Positions 26,612 through 34,949 of a stretch of 54,248 bases of DNA are shown here, piece after piece. The stretch's first letter is position 1, and each line of letters starts with the position of its first letter. Where the stretch lies: NCBI GenBank assembly GCA_910579305.1, contig CAJTTA010000011.1:1-54248 (forward strand), given 5' to 3'. A model generated the notes under the pieces. That model did not search any database, was not told the DNA's origin, and saw only the letters and a program-made list of their open reading frames with translations. The stretch is from an uncultured Muribaculaceae bacterium. GTDB taxonomy: Bacteria > Bacteroidota > Bacteroidia > Bacteroidales > Muribaculaceae. Both the position numbers and the translations under genes were made by a program.

Positions 26612-27121
26612 ATGAAATATCTGACTTCCATTCTAATAGCGCTTTGCTTGCTGTGCTCATGTAAGCGACACAATGATGAACCTCCCACTGAGACATTGCT
26701 GCCTATTGCAGAATCATATCTTCCTGCAACTGTAGCTTTTCATATAAGTGACAGCGATTGGATAGAAGCGACAAAAGAATGGGCTGATAAAAAGATCATT
26801 GTAAATGAATTGTCTGAACTACCCACTGATCCGTTAGGCTTTTCAGACGCCTATAAGGCCATCAATTTCAATGAGTATACCTTACTTATCTACTACGATA
26901 TCCACAATTGGAAAATTGACACATATCGGAATCAGTATTACCATGACAATATTAAGAATACTTATAATTGGGCAATCCGTGTAAGAACGGCCAATATTCC
27001 TGATGGATCATCAGAGCAATGGTATTTCACACGATATGCCATTCTTGTAAAGAAACTGCCGGCTGACGCAGATATAACAATATGGCTATCGGTTGGCCTA
27101 TTAATTGGGGGCTGGGATTAA
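26612..27121 (+). CDS. Uncharacterised lipoprotein
   Basis: The 169-residue protein has a signal with Cys17 after LLCS. The mature part is probably surface- or periplasm-exposed, with a hydrophilic E/D/P-rich start (KRHNDEPPTETLLP). I do not recognise a family. The pattern FNEYTLLIYYDIHNWKIDTY and a Trp/Tyr-rich C-terminal half suggest a small beta-rich fold. It is separated from the PepSY-like gene by a palindrome, so it may have its own promoter. Confidence 0.7.
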   Translation: MKYLTSILIALCLLCSCKRHNDEPPTETLLPIAESYLPATVAFHISDSDWIEATKEWADKKIIVNELSELPTDPLGFSDAYKAINFNEYTLLIYYDIHNWKIDTYRNQYYHDNIKNTYNWAIRVRTANIPDGSSEQWYFTRYAILVKKLPADADITIWLSVGLLIGGWD

Positions 27122-27199
27122 TTAGCACGACTCCTCCCTGCCTTGTCGGCATGAAAAAGCATTACCGTATTTAGAAGGAGGCCTGAAAAGATTCGTTTA

Positions 27200-29281
27200 C
27201 TAAAGGCGCTGCATTTCTGCCGATGCAGCCGATGATCCTCTATATTTGCTCTTGTATGGATGAAAATTATAGATAACGTTGAGCGAAATGCCTCGATGGT
27301 CATAACGTTGGCGTTTATCTACCGAAACTCCATATGTATTCATAGTCCAATCATTGTTTGCAGTGTTGAACATATCTGTTGCCGACAGATTTACGACAAA
27401 AGATTTATTGAAAAAAGACTTGCCGACAGAAGTATCCATGGTAAACACTGTGGTGCCGAATCGATTCGTGTGCATATCACCTTGAGTGCGGCCACTGACA
27501 TTGACCGTGATCATCCATCCGCGAGGCAATGAAAATGTATTGTCGAAATAATAGGAAAATATGGGCTTATTATAATCGGTGCCGTCGAGATCAAGCCATT
27601 GGCGGTAAATTCCGGCTGCAATACTTGGTGTCCATCTGCCCACAGGCCCACTCCATGCCAGATAAAGACTCAGAGCCGAGACGTCAATATTAACAGGATG
27701 CATAAGCAACTGGAGATTATTAGCCTGATAAACCTGTTTTACAAACGCATAAGAATCAAGCGATCGGGAAAAATTTGCTTGAATCATAACACCTTTCCAT
27801 AACCCCAACAACTGCATGTCGTGCATTCTTTCATCATGCAAAGCCATGTTGCCGCCTTCTATTTCATGCATCCCTACATAGTTGAGAGCACCGGTAAGCT
27901 GAGAATATGGTGGCTTGACTGTTTTCATCTTATAGCTAAAGCTGATACGAGATTCCTTGTTGATTGAATAACCCATTGAAATATCAGGCGTGAGCAGAAG
28001 GTCGTTTCGGCTTAAGGCCTCATCACGCTTTCCGTCAACTTTGAAATCGTAATCGACATATTCGTATCTCGCCCCGGCTGAAATGGAGAACTTACCGAAC
28101 ATCCGTGACCATGATGCGAACAAAACTGCTGAAGTCTGTCTTGTGTCTGTAAATGATGAGGGGATATACTCGCCAACCTGTGAATTTAGCATACGGTAAT
28201 TGAGCGATGTATGCGTGTGGGTGCCATGTGTTCCCACAATGAGCTGACCGCTAAATAGAGGAAGAGTCAAAGAGAATTTACCGGCCCATAGCGTTGATAT
28301 TCTTTCATCTGTAGAATTGACTTCTGGAATGGTGGATTCCGTATATATCGTTGCTACGCGGTTATAAGCGGGTGAATGGTGAAAATCTCCGTCAAAATGA
28401 ATGAGATACTTGTCAGCAAATCTGTTTTCATAATATACTGACATATGATGACTTCTTGCTCTTATATGCCTGTCAATCTCGCGATAGATTCCGGGATTAT
28501 CATCAAGCCATTCTGCTCCTGTATTGTTGAAATCACCCTGCTCCGGATTATAACGATAGAATGCGCCAAACGATTGTGCCCCCCTGGTATAATTAAACCC
28601 GGTTTTTACAACACCATTTGCTGTAAGATACGAATTCTGTTGACTACTGCCTACTACGGTCTCCCTTCCGTCATACAGAAGTGTATTTGTCGTAGTGCCT
28701 GTTGCAAGTGTATTGCTGCTGTTGGCTGCTCCGCTGACAAATATTTCCCAGCTACCGAGTCGATAGTTAAGATCTATATAATTCATAACCGACCATTTAC
28801 GGCGGCGCTGAAGCTGGAATTGGTTGGTAAATGAAAAACCTTGCACGAACTTCCGCTTGGTAGTAATTCTAATCACTGCTTCGGTATTACTCGCGTAGGC
28901 CGCTCCGGGAGACATATCCAGCTCCACTGTTTTCAGGCTGGATGAAAGAATCTGCTGCAGCTCCTGACTGTCGTGTGCAGGTCTTCCATCAATATAAATT
29001 TCGATATTGCTTTTACCTATTACACTTACGACATCATCATTCACATTTATCATCGGCAATTGCGCAAGTACATCAAAAACGTTACCCAAATCGGCGAGGT
29101 TAGAGCCAGGGATAGTTGAAACAAGAGTTGCGCCTACGAGTTCCGTAGCAGGCTGCTTTGCTGTAACTACTACCTCCTGTAACTCAGTGATGATACTGTC
29201 TGAAGCCTCTTGATTCTGTGCCTTGACAGTGCCGAGAGCCAGAATCGTGATCAGAATCGGAATAAAAATTTTAGTGTTCAT
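27200..29281 (-). CDS. TonB-receptor-like outer-membrane beta-barrel protein
   Basis: The 693-residue protein has a signal peptide (ILITILALGTVKAQ), a TonB-box-like LQEVVVTAKQ, and a compact plug (LADLGNVFDVLAQLPMINVNDDVVSVIGKSNIEIYIDGRPAHD... VELDMSPGAAYASNTEAVIRI). A barrel of the OMP_b-brl_3 type follows. It lacks the CarboxypepD domain often found in this family. The last residues (SKYRGSSAASAEMQRL) do not end in the aromatic residue typical of barrels, so a short tail follows the final strand (ISLNVIYNFHPY). The ligand is unknown. It is transcribed alone from a -7 box at 29301. Confidence 0.82.
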   Translation of the reverse strand: MNTKIFIPILITILALGTVKAQNQEASDSIITELQEVVVTAKQPATELVGATLVSTIPGSNLADLGNVFDVLAQLPMINVNDDVVSVIGKSNIEIYIDGRPAHDSQELQQILSSSLKTVELDMSPGAAYASNTEAVIRITTKRKFVQGFSFTNQFQLQRRRKWSVMNYIDLNYRLGSWEIFVSGAANSSNTLATGTTTNTLLYDGRETVVGSSQQNSYLTANGVVKTGFNYTRGAQSFGAFYRYNPEQGDFNNTGAEWLDDNPGIYREIDRHIRARSHHMSVYYENRFADKYLIHFDGDFHHSPAYNRVATIYTESTIPEVNSTDERISTLWAGKFSLTLPLFSGQLIVGTHGTHTHTSLNYRMLNSQVGEYIPSSFTDTRQTSAVLFASWSRMFGKFSISAGARYEYVDYDFKVDGKRDEALSRNDLLLTPDISMGYSINKESRISFSYKMKTVKPPYSQLTGALNYVGMHEIEGGNMALHDERMHDMQLLGLWKGVMIQANFSRSLDSYAFVKQVYQANNLQLLMHPVNIDVSALSLYLAWSGPVGRWTPSIAAGIYRQWLDLDGTDYNKPIFSYYFDNTFSLPRGWMITVNVSGRTQGDMHTNRFGTTVFTMDTSVGKSFFNKSFVVNLSATDMFNTANNDWTMNTYGVSVDKRQRYDHRGISLNVIYNFHPYKSKYRGSSAASAEMQRL

Positions 29282-29300
29282 ATGAGTGAGATTTGTATTG

Positions 29301-29308
29301 CAAAATTA
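29301..29308 (-). promoter_or_regulatory. -7 box for the beta-barrel protein gene
   Basis: The minus strand reads TAATTTTG about 20 bases before the ATG, matching TAnnTTTG. Confidence 0.55.
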
Positions 29309-29425
29309 CTCACATGAACACCGAAAATCCAAAATATTAGTCTGACCGCATGGATTATAGAACCCTGCTAATCAGTATTATATTTCAACACAGCCCCCAA
29401 AAAGCTGACCTATAGAGAATTCATG

Positions 29426-30412
29426 TCAGAAGACATCCATTATGTCGGGGAATGAGGGCGCTACTTTTGACTTCAATCGGAATTTAAGTCTCGACTTTCG
29501 CTTATAGACTATCCCGACCGACTCGCCGAGAAGCAAGCATATAGTACGTGTAGACAATCCGCAGGCAAGATACACCAAGAGTTGATAGTCATCATCTGTC
29601 ATATCGGAATATGTGTCTCTTACCTTCACAAGAAGGTTGTCGCGACAATCGTTCACCGCCTGCTCCATTTCATAGAAAGAGTCGGCACGCACGGATTCTA
29701 TTTCGCTTATCACCTTATCGATTATTGCCTTTTGCTCTCGCTTCGTTCCTGATGATTCGTAATATGTCTGACACAGCGAATCAATGAGTGAAAATCGGTT
29801 TTCAAGCAGCCCGTGAAGCTTGGTTTCCAATCTACCTAAATCATCCCGGCTCACGTCAATCTGTATTTTGAGTCGTGAAGCTTCTGCCATCAACGCTTCA
29901 TTCTGTAAGGACTTAAGCTTGATCTGTTGACGCATCCACACTATTGATCCGGCAGCGATAAGCAGTATGATAATACTAATAAATATGAATTGCTTCCTTT
30001 TTGCTCGTTCTTTATATAGATAGAACTCCTTTTCTTTCTGAAGATAGAGAGCTGTTGCAAGCACATCAGTCTCACCATGAGACTTAATCAAGGCCTTAAG
30101 GCGCGAAGCCTTTTGAAAATCATCTGCCAAATTATGACGTCTATAATAATCGACAGCGATGTCGACAATAGTGTCTGTAGGTGCCGAGATACGATTCGCC
30201 ACCATAGCCTCACTGTAAAGCAGCGCCCAGCGAGCCATTGTGGCTGAATCACCGAATTCCGACACATCCACATCATTAAGCTTTGATAGAGCTGCGGATG
30301 GATCACTCTGCATGAGACGTTGGGCCTCATCAAGGATTTTCGGTTGAGTACTTGAATAACTGCAACTGGTAATAATTAACAAGACAATTATGTAAAGCAG
30401 ACCACGCATCAT
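29426..30412 (-). CDS. Membrane-anchored TPR/HTH transcriptional regulator
   Basis: The 328-residue protein has a lipoprotein-like N-terminus (IIVLLIITSCSYS), about 110 residues of degenerate TPR helices (LDEAQRLMQSDPSAALSKLNDV), a single transmembrane helix (about 145-160), a coiled coil, and a C-terminal helix-turn-helix (TDDDYQLLVYLACGLSTRTICLLLGESVGIVYKRKSRLKFRL). This is the Bacteroidota design in which an envelope sensor is joined to a cytoplasmic LuxR-like HTH. The TPR part is much shorter than in typical relatives of about 500-600 residues. It lies 38 bp from the Fur-family gene on the same strand. Confidence 0.75.
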   Translation of the reverse strand: MMRGLLYIIVLLIITSCSYSSTQPKILDEAQRLMQSDPSAALSKLNDVDVSEFGDSATMARWALLYSEAMVANRISAPTDTIVDIAVDYYRRHNLADDFQKASRLKALIKSHGETDVLATALYLQKEKEFYLYKERAKRKQFIFISIIILLIAAGSIVWMRQQIKLKSLQNEALMAEASRLKIQIDVSRDDLGRLETKLHGLLENRFSLIDSLCQTYYESSGTKREQKAIIDKVISEIESVRADSFYEMEQAVNDCRDNLLVKVRDTYSDMTDDDYQLLVYLACGLSTRTICLLLGESVGIVYKRKSRLKFRLKSKVAPSFPDIMDVF

Positions 30413-30449
30413 GTAAAGTCAGTAATAAATCAATGCCACTATCCTATTT

Positions 30450-30884
30450 TTATTGGCCTCCTACAGAATTTCCGTCACAAGCCGGACAAATTCCCTTTAA
30501 CATATAATTAATCGATGACACCCTGAATCCTTCAGGGAGATCAACTATAGGAGCAGTAATCTCCTCAAAACAGTAAACATTCCCACATATTTCACAATAA
30601 AAATGCGCGTGCATGTCTGCCACGGAACACCGCTCATCAGCATGACACAACTCATATTTTATGATGCCGCGTCCATCCTCCACTCCATGTAATACATGAT
30701 GCTTGACAAGTAGATTAAGCACACGTGAAATACTCGACTTATCAAGCGAAACGAGTCCGCGCTCAAGTTCACTCAGGCTCAAAGGAGCATTACTGCGCAT
30801 TATCTCGCGCATTACAAGCAAGCGATTAGACGTGGTCTTTACTCCTTTCTTCTCTAAAATATCTACGATCATTTCATTTGTCAT
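30450..30884 (-). CDS. Fur-family metalloregulator
   Basis: The protein is 144 residues from the ATG at 30884. The longer frame would need a TTG at 30914 lying inside the promoter -7 box, so it is rejected. A winged-helix domain (KTTSNRLLVMREIM...LDKSSISRVLNLLVKHHVL) precedes a dimerisation/metal domain with HADERCSVADMHAHFYCEICGNVYC and a C-terminal CPAC. These are the paired CxxC structural zinc site and His-rich regulatory site of Fur/Zur/PerR proteins. Which metal it senses cannot be read from sequence. Its divergent neighbour is a Cu/Zn-efflux-type permease, which suggests zinc or another soft metal rather than iron. Confidence 0.92.
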   Translation of the reverse strand: MTNEMIVDILEKKGVKTTSNRLLVMREIMRSNAPLSLSELERGLVSLDKSSISRVLNLLVKHHVLHGVEDGRGIIKYELCHADERCSVADMHAHFYCEICGNVYCFEEITAPIVDLPEGFRVSSINYMLKGICPACDGNSVGGQ

Positions 30885-30911
30885 ATGGGTAAATGGCGTT
30901 TTGTGTTCGTA

Positions 30912-30919
30912 CAAAATTA
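30912..30919 (-). promoter_or_regulatory. -7 box for the Fur-family gene
   Basis: The minus strand reads TAATTTTG, 27 bases before the ATG at 30884. It overlaps the TTG that would begin the longer frame and so decides the start. Confidence 0.6.
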
Positions 30920-30968
30920 GTTAAAAATTCTCATATCATATGAATTTGCTGCAGAATGGTCACTAAGT

Positions 30969-30996
30969 TGCAATAATAATTTTGTAATTTTGCAAT
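30969..30996. promoter_or_regulatory. Tandem -7 boxes within a candidate operator upstream of the metal-efflux permease
   Basis: Two exact copies of TAATTTTG lie back to back (30977-30984 and 30985-30992) on the plus strand. They are bracketed by TTGCAA at 30969-30974 and 30991-30996, giving a partly palindromic 28-base A/T-rich segment. It is 28 bases before the permease start and about 50 bases from the divergent Fur-family promoter. A Fur-family dimer could bind here and control both directions; this is an inference. Confidence 0.4.
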
Positions 30997-31024
30997 GTAA
31001 AAATTTTATAACTGATTATATCTC

Positions 31025-32245
31025 ATGGAATTGTTGAATTCTTTAATATATATGCTCGGCGAGATGTCGCCATACATTCTTTTGGGATTTCTCATTGCAG
31101 GCATCATGCATGCTTTCATACCACGCAGGCAGATGGCGCGCCACTTGTCGGGAAACGGATGGAAATCCGTAGTAAAAGCCGCAGCCATAGGGGTGCCGCT
31201 TCCATTATGTTCGTGTGGAGTGCTTCCTACGGCGATCGCAATGCACCGCAATGGAGCCTCTAAAGCCGCAACCTCTTCATTCCTTGTTGCTACACCCCAG
31301 ACCGGAGTAGACAGCATTGCGGCCACATGGTCTCTGCTTGGTCCCGCATTCGCTATAATACGCCCAATAGCGGCCCTGGTCACTGCCATGTTTGGAGGAG
31401 TCGCCGTAGGCCTCGCCGACAGACAAGTACAGGCGGAAGCAATGGAATGCGACGCGGCAGCCGAAGAGAACATAGCAGGATTCAAAGCTAAATGCTTGGC
31501 CGCCATCCGATATGGTTTTGTTGATTTAGTAGGGAGCATAGGTGGCTGGCTTGTGGCAGGACTAATTATTGCCGCCCTCATCACGGTATACGTCCCTGCT
31601 GATTTTTTCGCGTCTCTAAGTCAACGTCCTCTCCTCTCCATGCTTGCTGTGCTGGTTGTCGCTATTCCAATGTATGTATGCGCCACAGGATCAATACCCA
31701 TAGCCTTGTCATTGATGCTTAAGGGACTGTCTCCCGGCACAGCATTAGTTCTTCTTATGGCGGGGCCTGCGGCTAACTTTGCATCATTTACACTGATATC
31801 CAAAGAGATGGGCCGAAAAGCGGCAGTAATCTATCTGCTCTCAATCGTGGCAGGAGCACTGCTTTTTGGACTTGCCATTGATTATCTTATGCCTGCGACA
31901 TGGTTCTCGGCCATGCACCAGGGAGATGCTTGCTCCCATCATGCTGCGACAGGCATATTCTCCTTGATATGTTCAGGTGTGCTGGTAATATTGCTTATCA
32001 TGGCTCTGTTAAAACGAATCCATCACAATAAACTTATAAATACAGATATGACACAAAATTATATCATCACAGGCATGAATTGCCCGCATTGTCAAGCCAC
32101 AGTAAAGAAAGCTATAAGCAACGTAAGCGGAGTGACCGCAGTGGACGTAAATCTGAGCAGCGGTGTGGCTGCAGTAGAAGGTGTGCATTCGGCTGATGCA
32201 GTAGTCGATGCTGTGCGTAAGGCCGGATTTGATGTCTCCAGATAA
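31025..32245 (+). CDS. SO_0444-type Cu/Zn efflux permease with C-terminal HMA domain
   Basis: The 406-residue protein has a two-repeat permease of the DUF318/ArsP superfamily. Signature PLPLCSCGVLPTA lies near residue 60, with GASKAATSSFLVATPQTGVDS after it, and the second repeat carries PMYVCATGSIPIALSLML. After the last helix, residues about 340-406 form a heavy-metal-associated domain with GMNCPHCQATV (CxxC). Such proteins export soft metals, and the HMA tail probably delivers or senses the metal. It is divergent from the Fur-family regulator and overlaps the tag start by 14 bases. Confidence 0.88.
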   Translation: MELLNSLIYMLGEMSPYILLGFLIAGIMHAFIPRRQMARHLSGNGWKSVVKAAAIGVPLPLCSCGVLPTAIAMHRNGASKAATSSFLVATPQTGVDSIAATWSLLGPAFAIIRPIAALVTAMFGGVAVGLADRQVQAEAMECDAAAEENIAGFKAKCLAAIRYGFVDLVGSIGGWLVAGLIIAALITVYVPADFFASLSQRPLLSMLAVLVVAIPMYVCATGSIPIALSLMLKGLSPGTALVLLMAGPAANFASFTLISKEMGRKAAVIYLLSIVAGALLFGLAIDYLMPATWFSAMHQGDACSHHAATGIFSLICSGVLVILLIMALLKRIHHNKLINTDMTQNYIITGMNCPHCQATVKKAISNVSGVTAVDVNLSSGVAAVEGVHSADAVVDAVRKAGFDVSR

Positions 32246-32816
32246 GCGCGACAGTTCAGTCAAGAGCTTCGAAGTGACGCGTTGCCAATGGCTGAATACG
32301 GCCGACCAAGAATATGTAGAATATCACGATAAGGAATGGGGTAAGCCCATCATGAATGATGACCGGCTCTACGAAGCACTTATGCTTGAGTGCTTCCAGG
32401 CCGGCTTATCTTGGAAATGCATACTCCGCAAACGGGCAGCATTCCGGTTGGCATTCGATAACTGGGAAGCATCGACTGTAGCCACATATAATGCAGATAA
32501 GATAAATTCATTAATGGAGAATCCCGACATAATACGCCATCGAGGGAAAATTGTCGCTGCCATAATTAATGCACGTATATTTCTTGATATTCAAAGCGAA
32601 TACGGCTCATTTGAAGCATATATACGTAAGTTTACAGGCCATATTATTATCCGGGATCATCAGAACACGCCATCATCCGCGGCCCGAAACATCTCAAAAC
32701 ATCTCAAGAAACTTGGCATGAAATTTACCGGGCCTTCTACAATACATTCTTTCTTGCAGGCCACCGGATTCATAAATGCCCATGATCCTTGCTGCTTTCT
32801 CTATAGCCAATGCTGA
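32232..32816 (+). CDS. tag: DNA-3-methyladenine glycosylase I
   Basis: The 194-residue protein removes 3-methyladenine from DNA. It shows the TAG signature RCQWLNTADQEYVEYHDKEWGKP, LMLECFQAGLSWKCIL, IIRHRGKIVAAIINARI and the C-terminal ATGFINAHDPCC with zinc-binding His and Cys residues. The start at 32232 gives a short leader before the first conserved Cys; the frame extends to 32208 inside the permease gene. It is translationally coupled to the permease by a 14-base overlap. Nothing suggests a shared function. Confidence 0.93.
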   Translation: MSPDKRDSSVKSFEVTRCQWLNTADQEYVEYHDKEWGKPIMNDDRLYEALMLECFQAGLSWKCILRKRAAFRLAFDNWEASTVATYNADKINSLMENPDIIRHRGKIVAAIINARIFLDIQSEYGSFEAYIRKFTGHIIIRDHQNTPSSAARNISKHLKKLGMKFTGPSTIHSFLQATGFINAHDPCCFLYSQC

Positions 32817-33020
32817 TTGTGCGTAAAATGTCGATATACATCTGTCACGCAGTATATCACATGCGTTGTTTTCACTCTGCTAAGCAATAAGGCCATCAAT
32901 TCCGAAATAAGCACAACCAGATGATAGACATTACAGGCATTGCAGCAATCAACAGAATCATCAAGCGATATGTGAGATGATAAATATCCGCAAAATTGCC
33001 CATGCTACCGTGCTTAAAGA

Positions 33021-33062
33021 ATATTAGCCGCCAGAATTGTTCTCTCTTCTGGCGGCTAATAT
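33021..33062. terminator. Bidirectional stem-loop between tag and fumarase
   Basis: Bases 33021-33036 and 33047-33062 are reverse complements over 16 positions (ATATTAGCCGCCAGAA and its complement) with a 10-base loop. It lies between convergent genes and can terminate both. The rest of the 302-base gap (32817-33118) shows nothing else I recognise. Confidence 0.75.
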
Positions 33063-33118
33063 ATATTTATATAATCCGATAATACATCATGTGCTATCGG
33101 CCATAGCGGACTTAATGC

Positions 33119-34765
33119 CTATTTTGCAGCACAACCGGGGCAACGGGGTTTGATTTGCTTGAAGAAATCATTGCCTTTATCATCCACAAGTATAAAGGCA
33201 GGGAAATCCTCTACTTGAATCTTCCAGATAGCCTCCATGCCGAGTTCAGGATATTCAAGAAGCTCGACATTCTTTATAGAGTTCTTGGCAAGAACAGCCG
33301 CCGGCCCTCCGATTGAACCGAGATAGAAGCCTCCATGCTTATGGCAGGCATCGGTCACTTGCTGTGAACGGTTGCCCTTTGCTATCATAATCATCGAGCC
33401 ACCTGCGGCCTGGAACTGGTCGACATAAGAGTCCATACGACCGGCCGTGGTCGGGCCGAAAGAGCCTGAAGGCATATTCTCCGGCTTTTTGGCAGGGCCG
33501 GCGTAATATATAGGATGCTCTTTCAGATACTGAGGCATGGGCTCTCCTGCGTCAAGACGTTCCTTAATCTTGGCATGAGCTATATCACGCCCTACGATTA
33601 TTGTGCCCTTGAGCGACAGGCGAGTCGATACAGGATATTTTGTAAGTTCGGCAAGCACTTCTTCCATCGGACGGTCAAGATCAATCTTCACGACTTCGCC
33701 TTCACCGGCATTGCGCATTGATTCCGGAATAAGTTCTGCGGGGAATTCATCGAGTTTCTCAAGCCACAGTCCGTCGCGGTTGATCTTAGCCTTTATGTTA
33801 CGATCGGCTGAACAGCTCACACCCATACCTACAGGGCAACTTGCACCATGACGGGGAAGACGTATTACCCTCACATCGTGGGCAAAATACTTGCCTCCGA
33901 ACTGCGCTCCGAGACCAAGATTCTGAGCTGCCTCAAGAAGCTGTTTCTCCAATTCTACATCTCTGAATGCACGGCCATATTCATTGCCGGTGGTGGGGAG
34001 ATTGTCGTAATATTTCACTGAAGCCTTTTTCACCGCAGCGAGATTGGCCTCGGCCGATGTGCCACCTATCACAAAAGCAATGTGATAAGGAGGACAAGCT
34101 GCTGTGCCCAGGCTCTTCATCTTTTCTATCAGGAAAGGCACAAGGGTTGCGGGATTAAGAATAGCCTTGGTCTCCTGATAAAGATATGTCTTATTGGCTG
34201 AACCGCCACCTTTTGCGACAAACAGGAACTCATACTCATCTCCTTCCGTTGCATGAATCTCGATCTGCGCCGGCAAATTGCAACCTGTGTTGACTTCATC
34301 ATACATTGTAAGAGGCGCATTCTGAGAATAGCGGAGATTATTCTCTGTATATGTCTTGTAAACACCAAGAGAGATCTTTTCCTCATCATTGCAACCGGTC
34401 CACACGTGCTGACCTTTGTAGGCAGCGACTATTGCGGTGCCTGTATCCTGGCAAAACGGGAGTACACCCTTGGCGGCCACTTCAGCATTACGCAGCATTG
34501 TCAGCGCTACAAATTTATCATTTTCAGAAGCCTCCGGATCATGGAGAATCTTTGCGACTAACTCATTATGTTCTCGCCGGAGCATAAAAGCATTGTCATG
34601 AGTGGCTGCATTTGAAAGCACTGTAAGCGCCTCTGGATCAACCACGAGTATCTCATGTCCGTTCCAATTTTCCACCTTCACATAATCTTTTGTGAGAAGG
34701 CGGTATTCTGTTGTGTCAGAGCCCAAAGGGAAGGGCTCCTGGTAATGGAAAGGTTTAGTTGCCAT
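33119..34765 (-). CDS. Class I (4Fe-4S) fumarate hydratase
   Basis: The protein is 548 residues from the Met at 34765, the usual FumA/FumB length; the frame to 34915 is an untranslated extension. It hydrates fumarate to malate in the cytoplasm, in the anaerobic reductive branch of central metabolism. Cluster-ligand regions are LPFCQDTGTA, NTGCNLPAQI and the conserved cysteine in CPVGMGVSC. The C-terminal beta domain has GSFGPTTAGRMDSYVDQFQAAGG and a final CPGC. It is flanked by a terminator and appears monocistronic. Confidence 0.95.
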   Translation of the reverse strand: MATKPFHYQEPFPLGSDTTEYRLLTKDYVKVENWNGHEILVVDPEALTVLSNAATHDNAFMLRREHNELVAKILHDPEASENDKFVALTMLRNAEVAAKGVLPFCQDTGTAIVAAYKGQHVWTGCNDEEKISLGVYKTYTENNLRYSQNAPLTMYDEVNTGCNLPAQIEIHATEGDEYEFLFVAKGGGSANKTYLYQETKAILNPATLVPFLIEKMKSLGTAACPPYHIAFVIGGTSAEANLAAVKKASVKYYDNLPTTGNEYGRAFRDVELEKQLLEAAQNLGLGAQFGGKYFAHDVRVIRLPRHGASCPVGMGVSCSADRNIKAKINRDGLWLEKLDEFPAELIPESMRNAGEGEVVKIDLDRPMEEVLAELTKYPVSTRLSLKGTIIVGRDIAHAKIKERLDAGEPMPQYLKEHPIYYAGPAKKPENMPSGSFGPTTAGRMDSYVDQFQAAGGSMIMIAKGNRSQQVTDACHKHGGFYLGSIGGPAAVLAKNSIKNVELLEYPELGMEAIWKIQVEDFPAFILVDDKGNDFFKQIKPRCPGCAAK

Positions 34766-34922
34766 AATCAGGTTATTATATTTGAAATAAAATTTCTCTA
34801 TTAATATGGAGCTCAAACAAGGCACTCCGTTTCGCTGCGAAATTACGAAAAAATCCTGATATGGCATTCGTTTCTTTAACTTTTTTTGAGCATGAGGATT
34901 TGCCTTCCCTCCCAATTTTTAG

Positions 34923-34930
34923 TAATTTTG
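34923..34930 (+). promoter_or_regulatory. -7 box for the cell-wall-turnover operon
   Basis: TAATTTTG lies 19 bases before the ATG of the amidase-like gene. It is the only recognisable promoter for the five overlapping genes that follow. Confidence 0.6.
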
Positions 34931-34949
34931 CAGTCCAACATTAGACAGT

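Noticed and set aside
30885..30914. Longer start for the Fur-family protein
   Set aside because: It would use TTG and overlap the -7 box TAATTTTG; the ATG at 30884 fits the family.
31006..31584. 192-codon open frame antisense to the metal-efflux permease
   Set aside because: It mirrors the permease codons (Ala/Pro/Thr-rich product) and has no promoter or motif.
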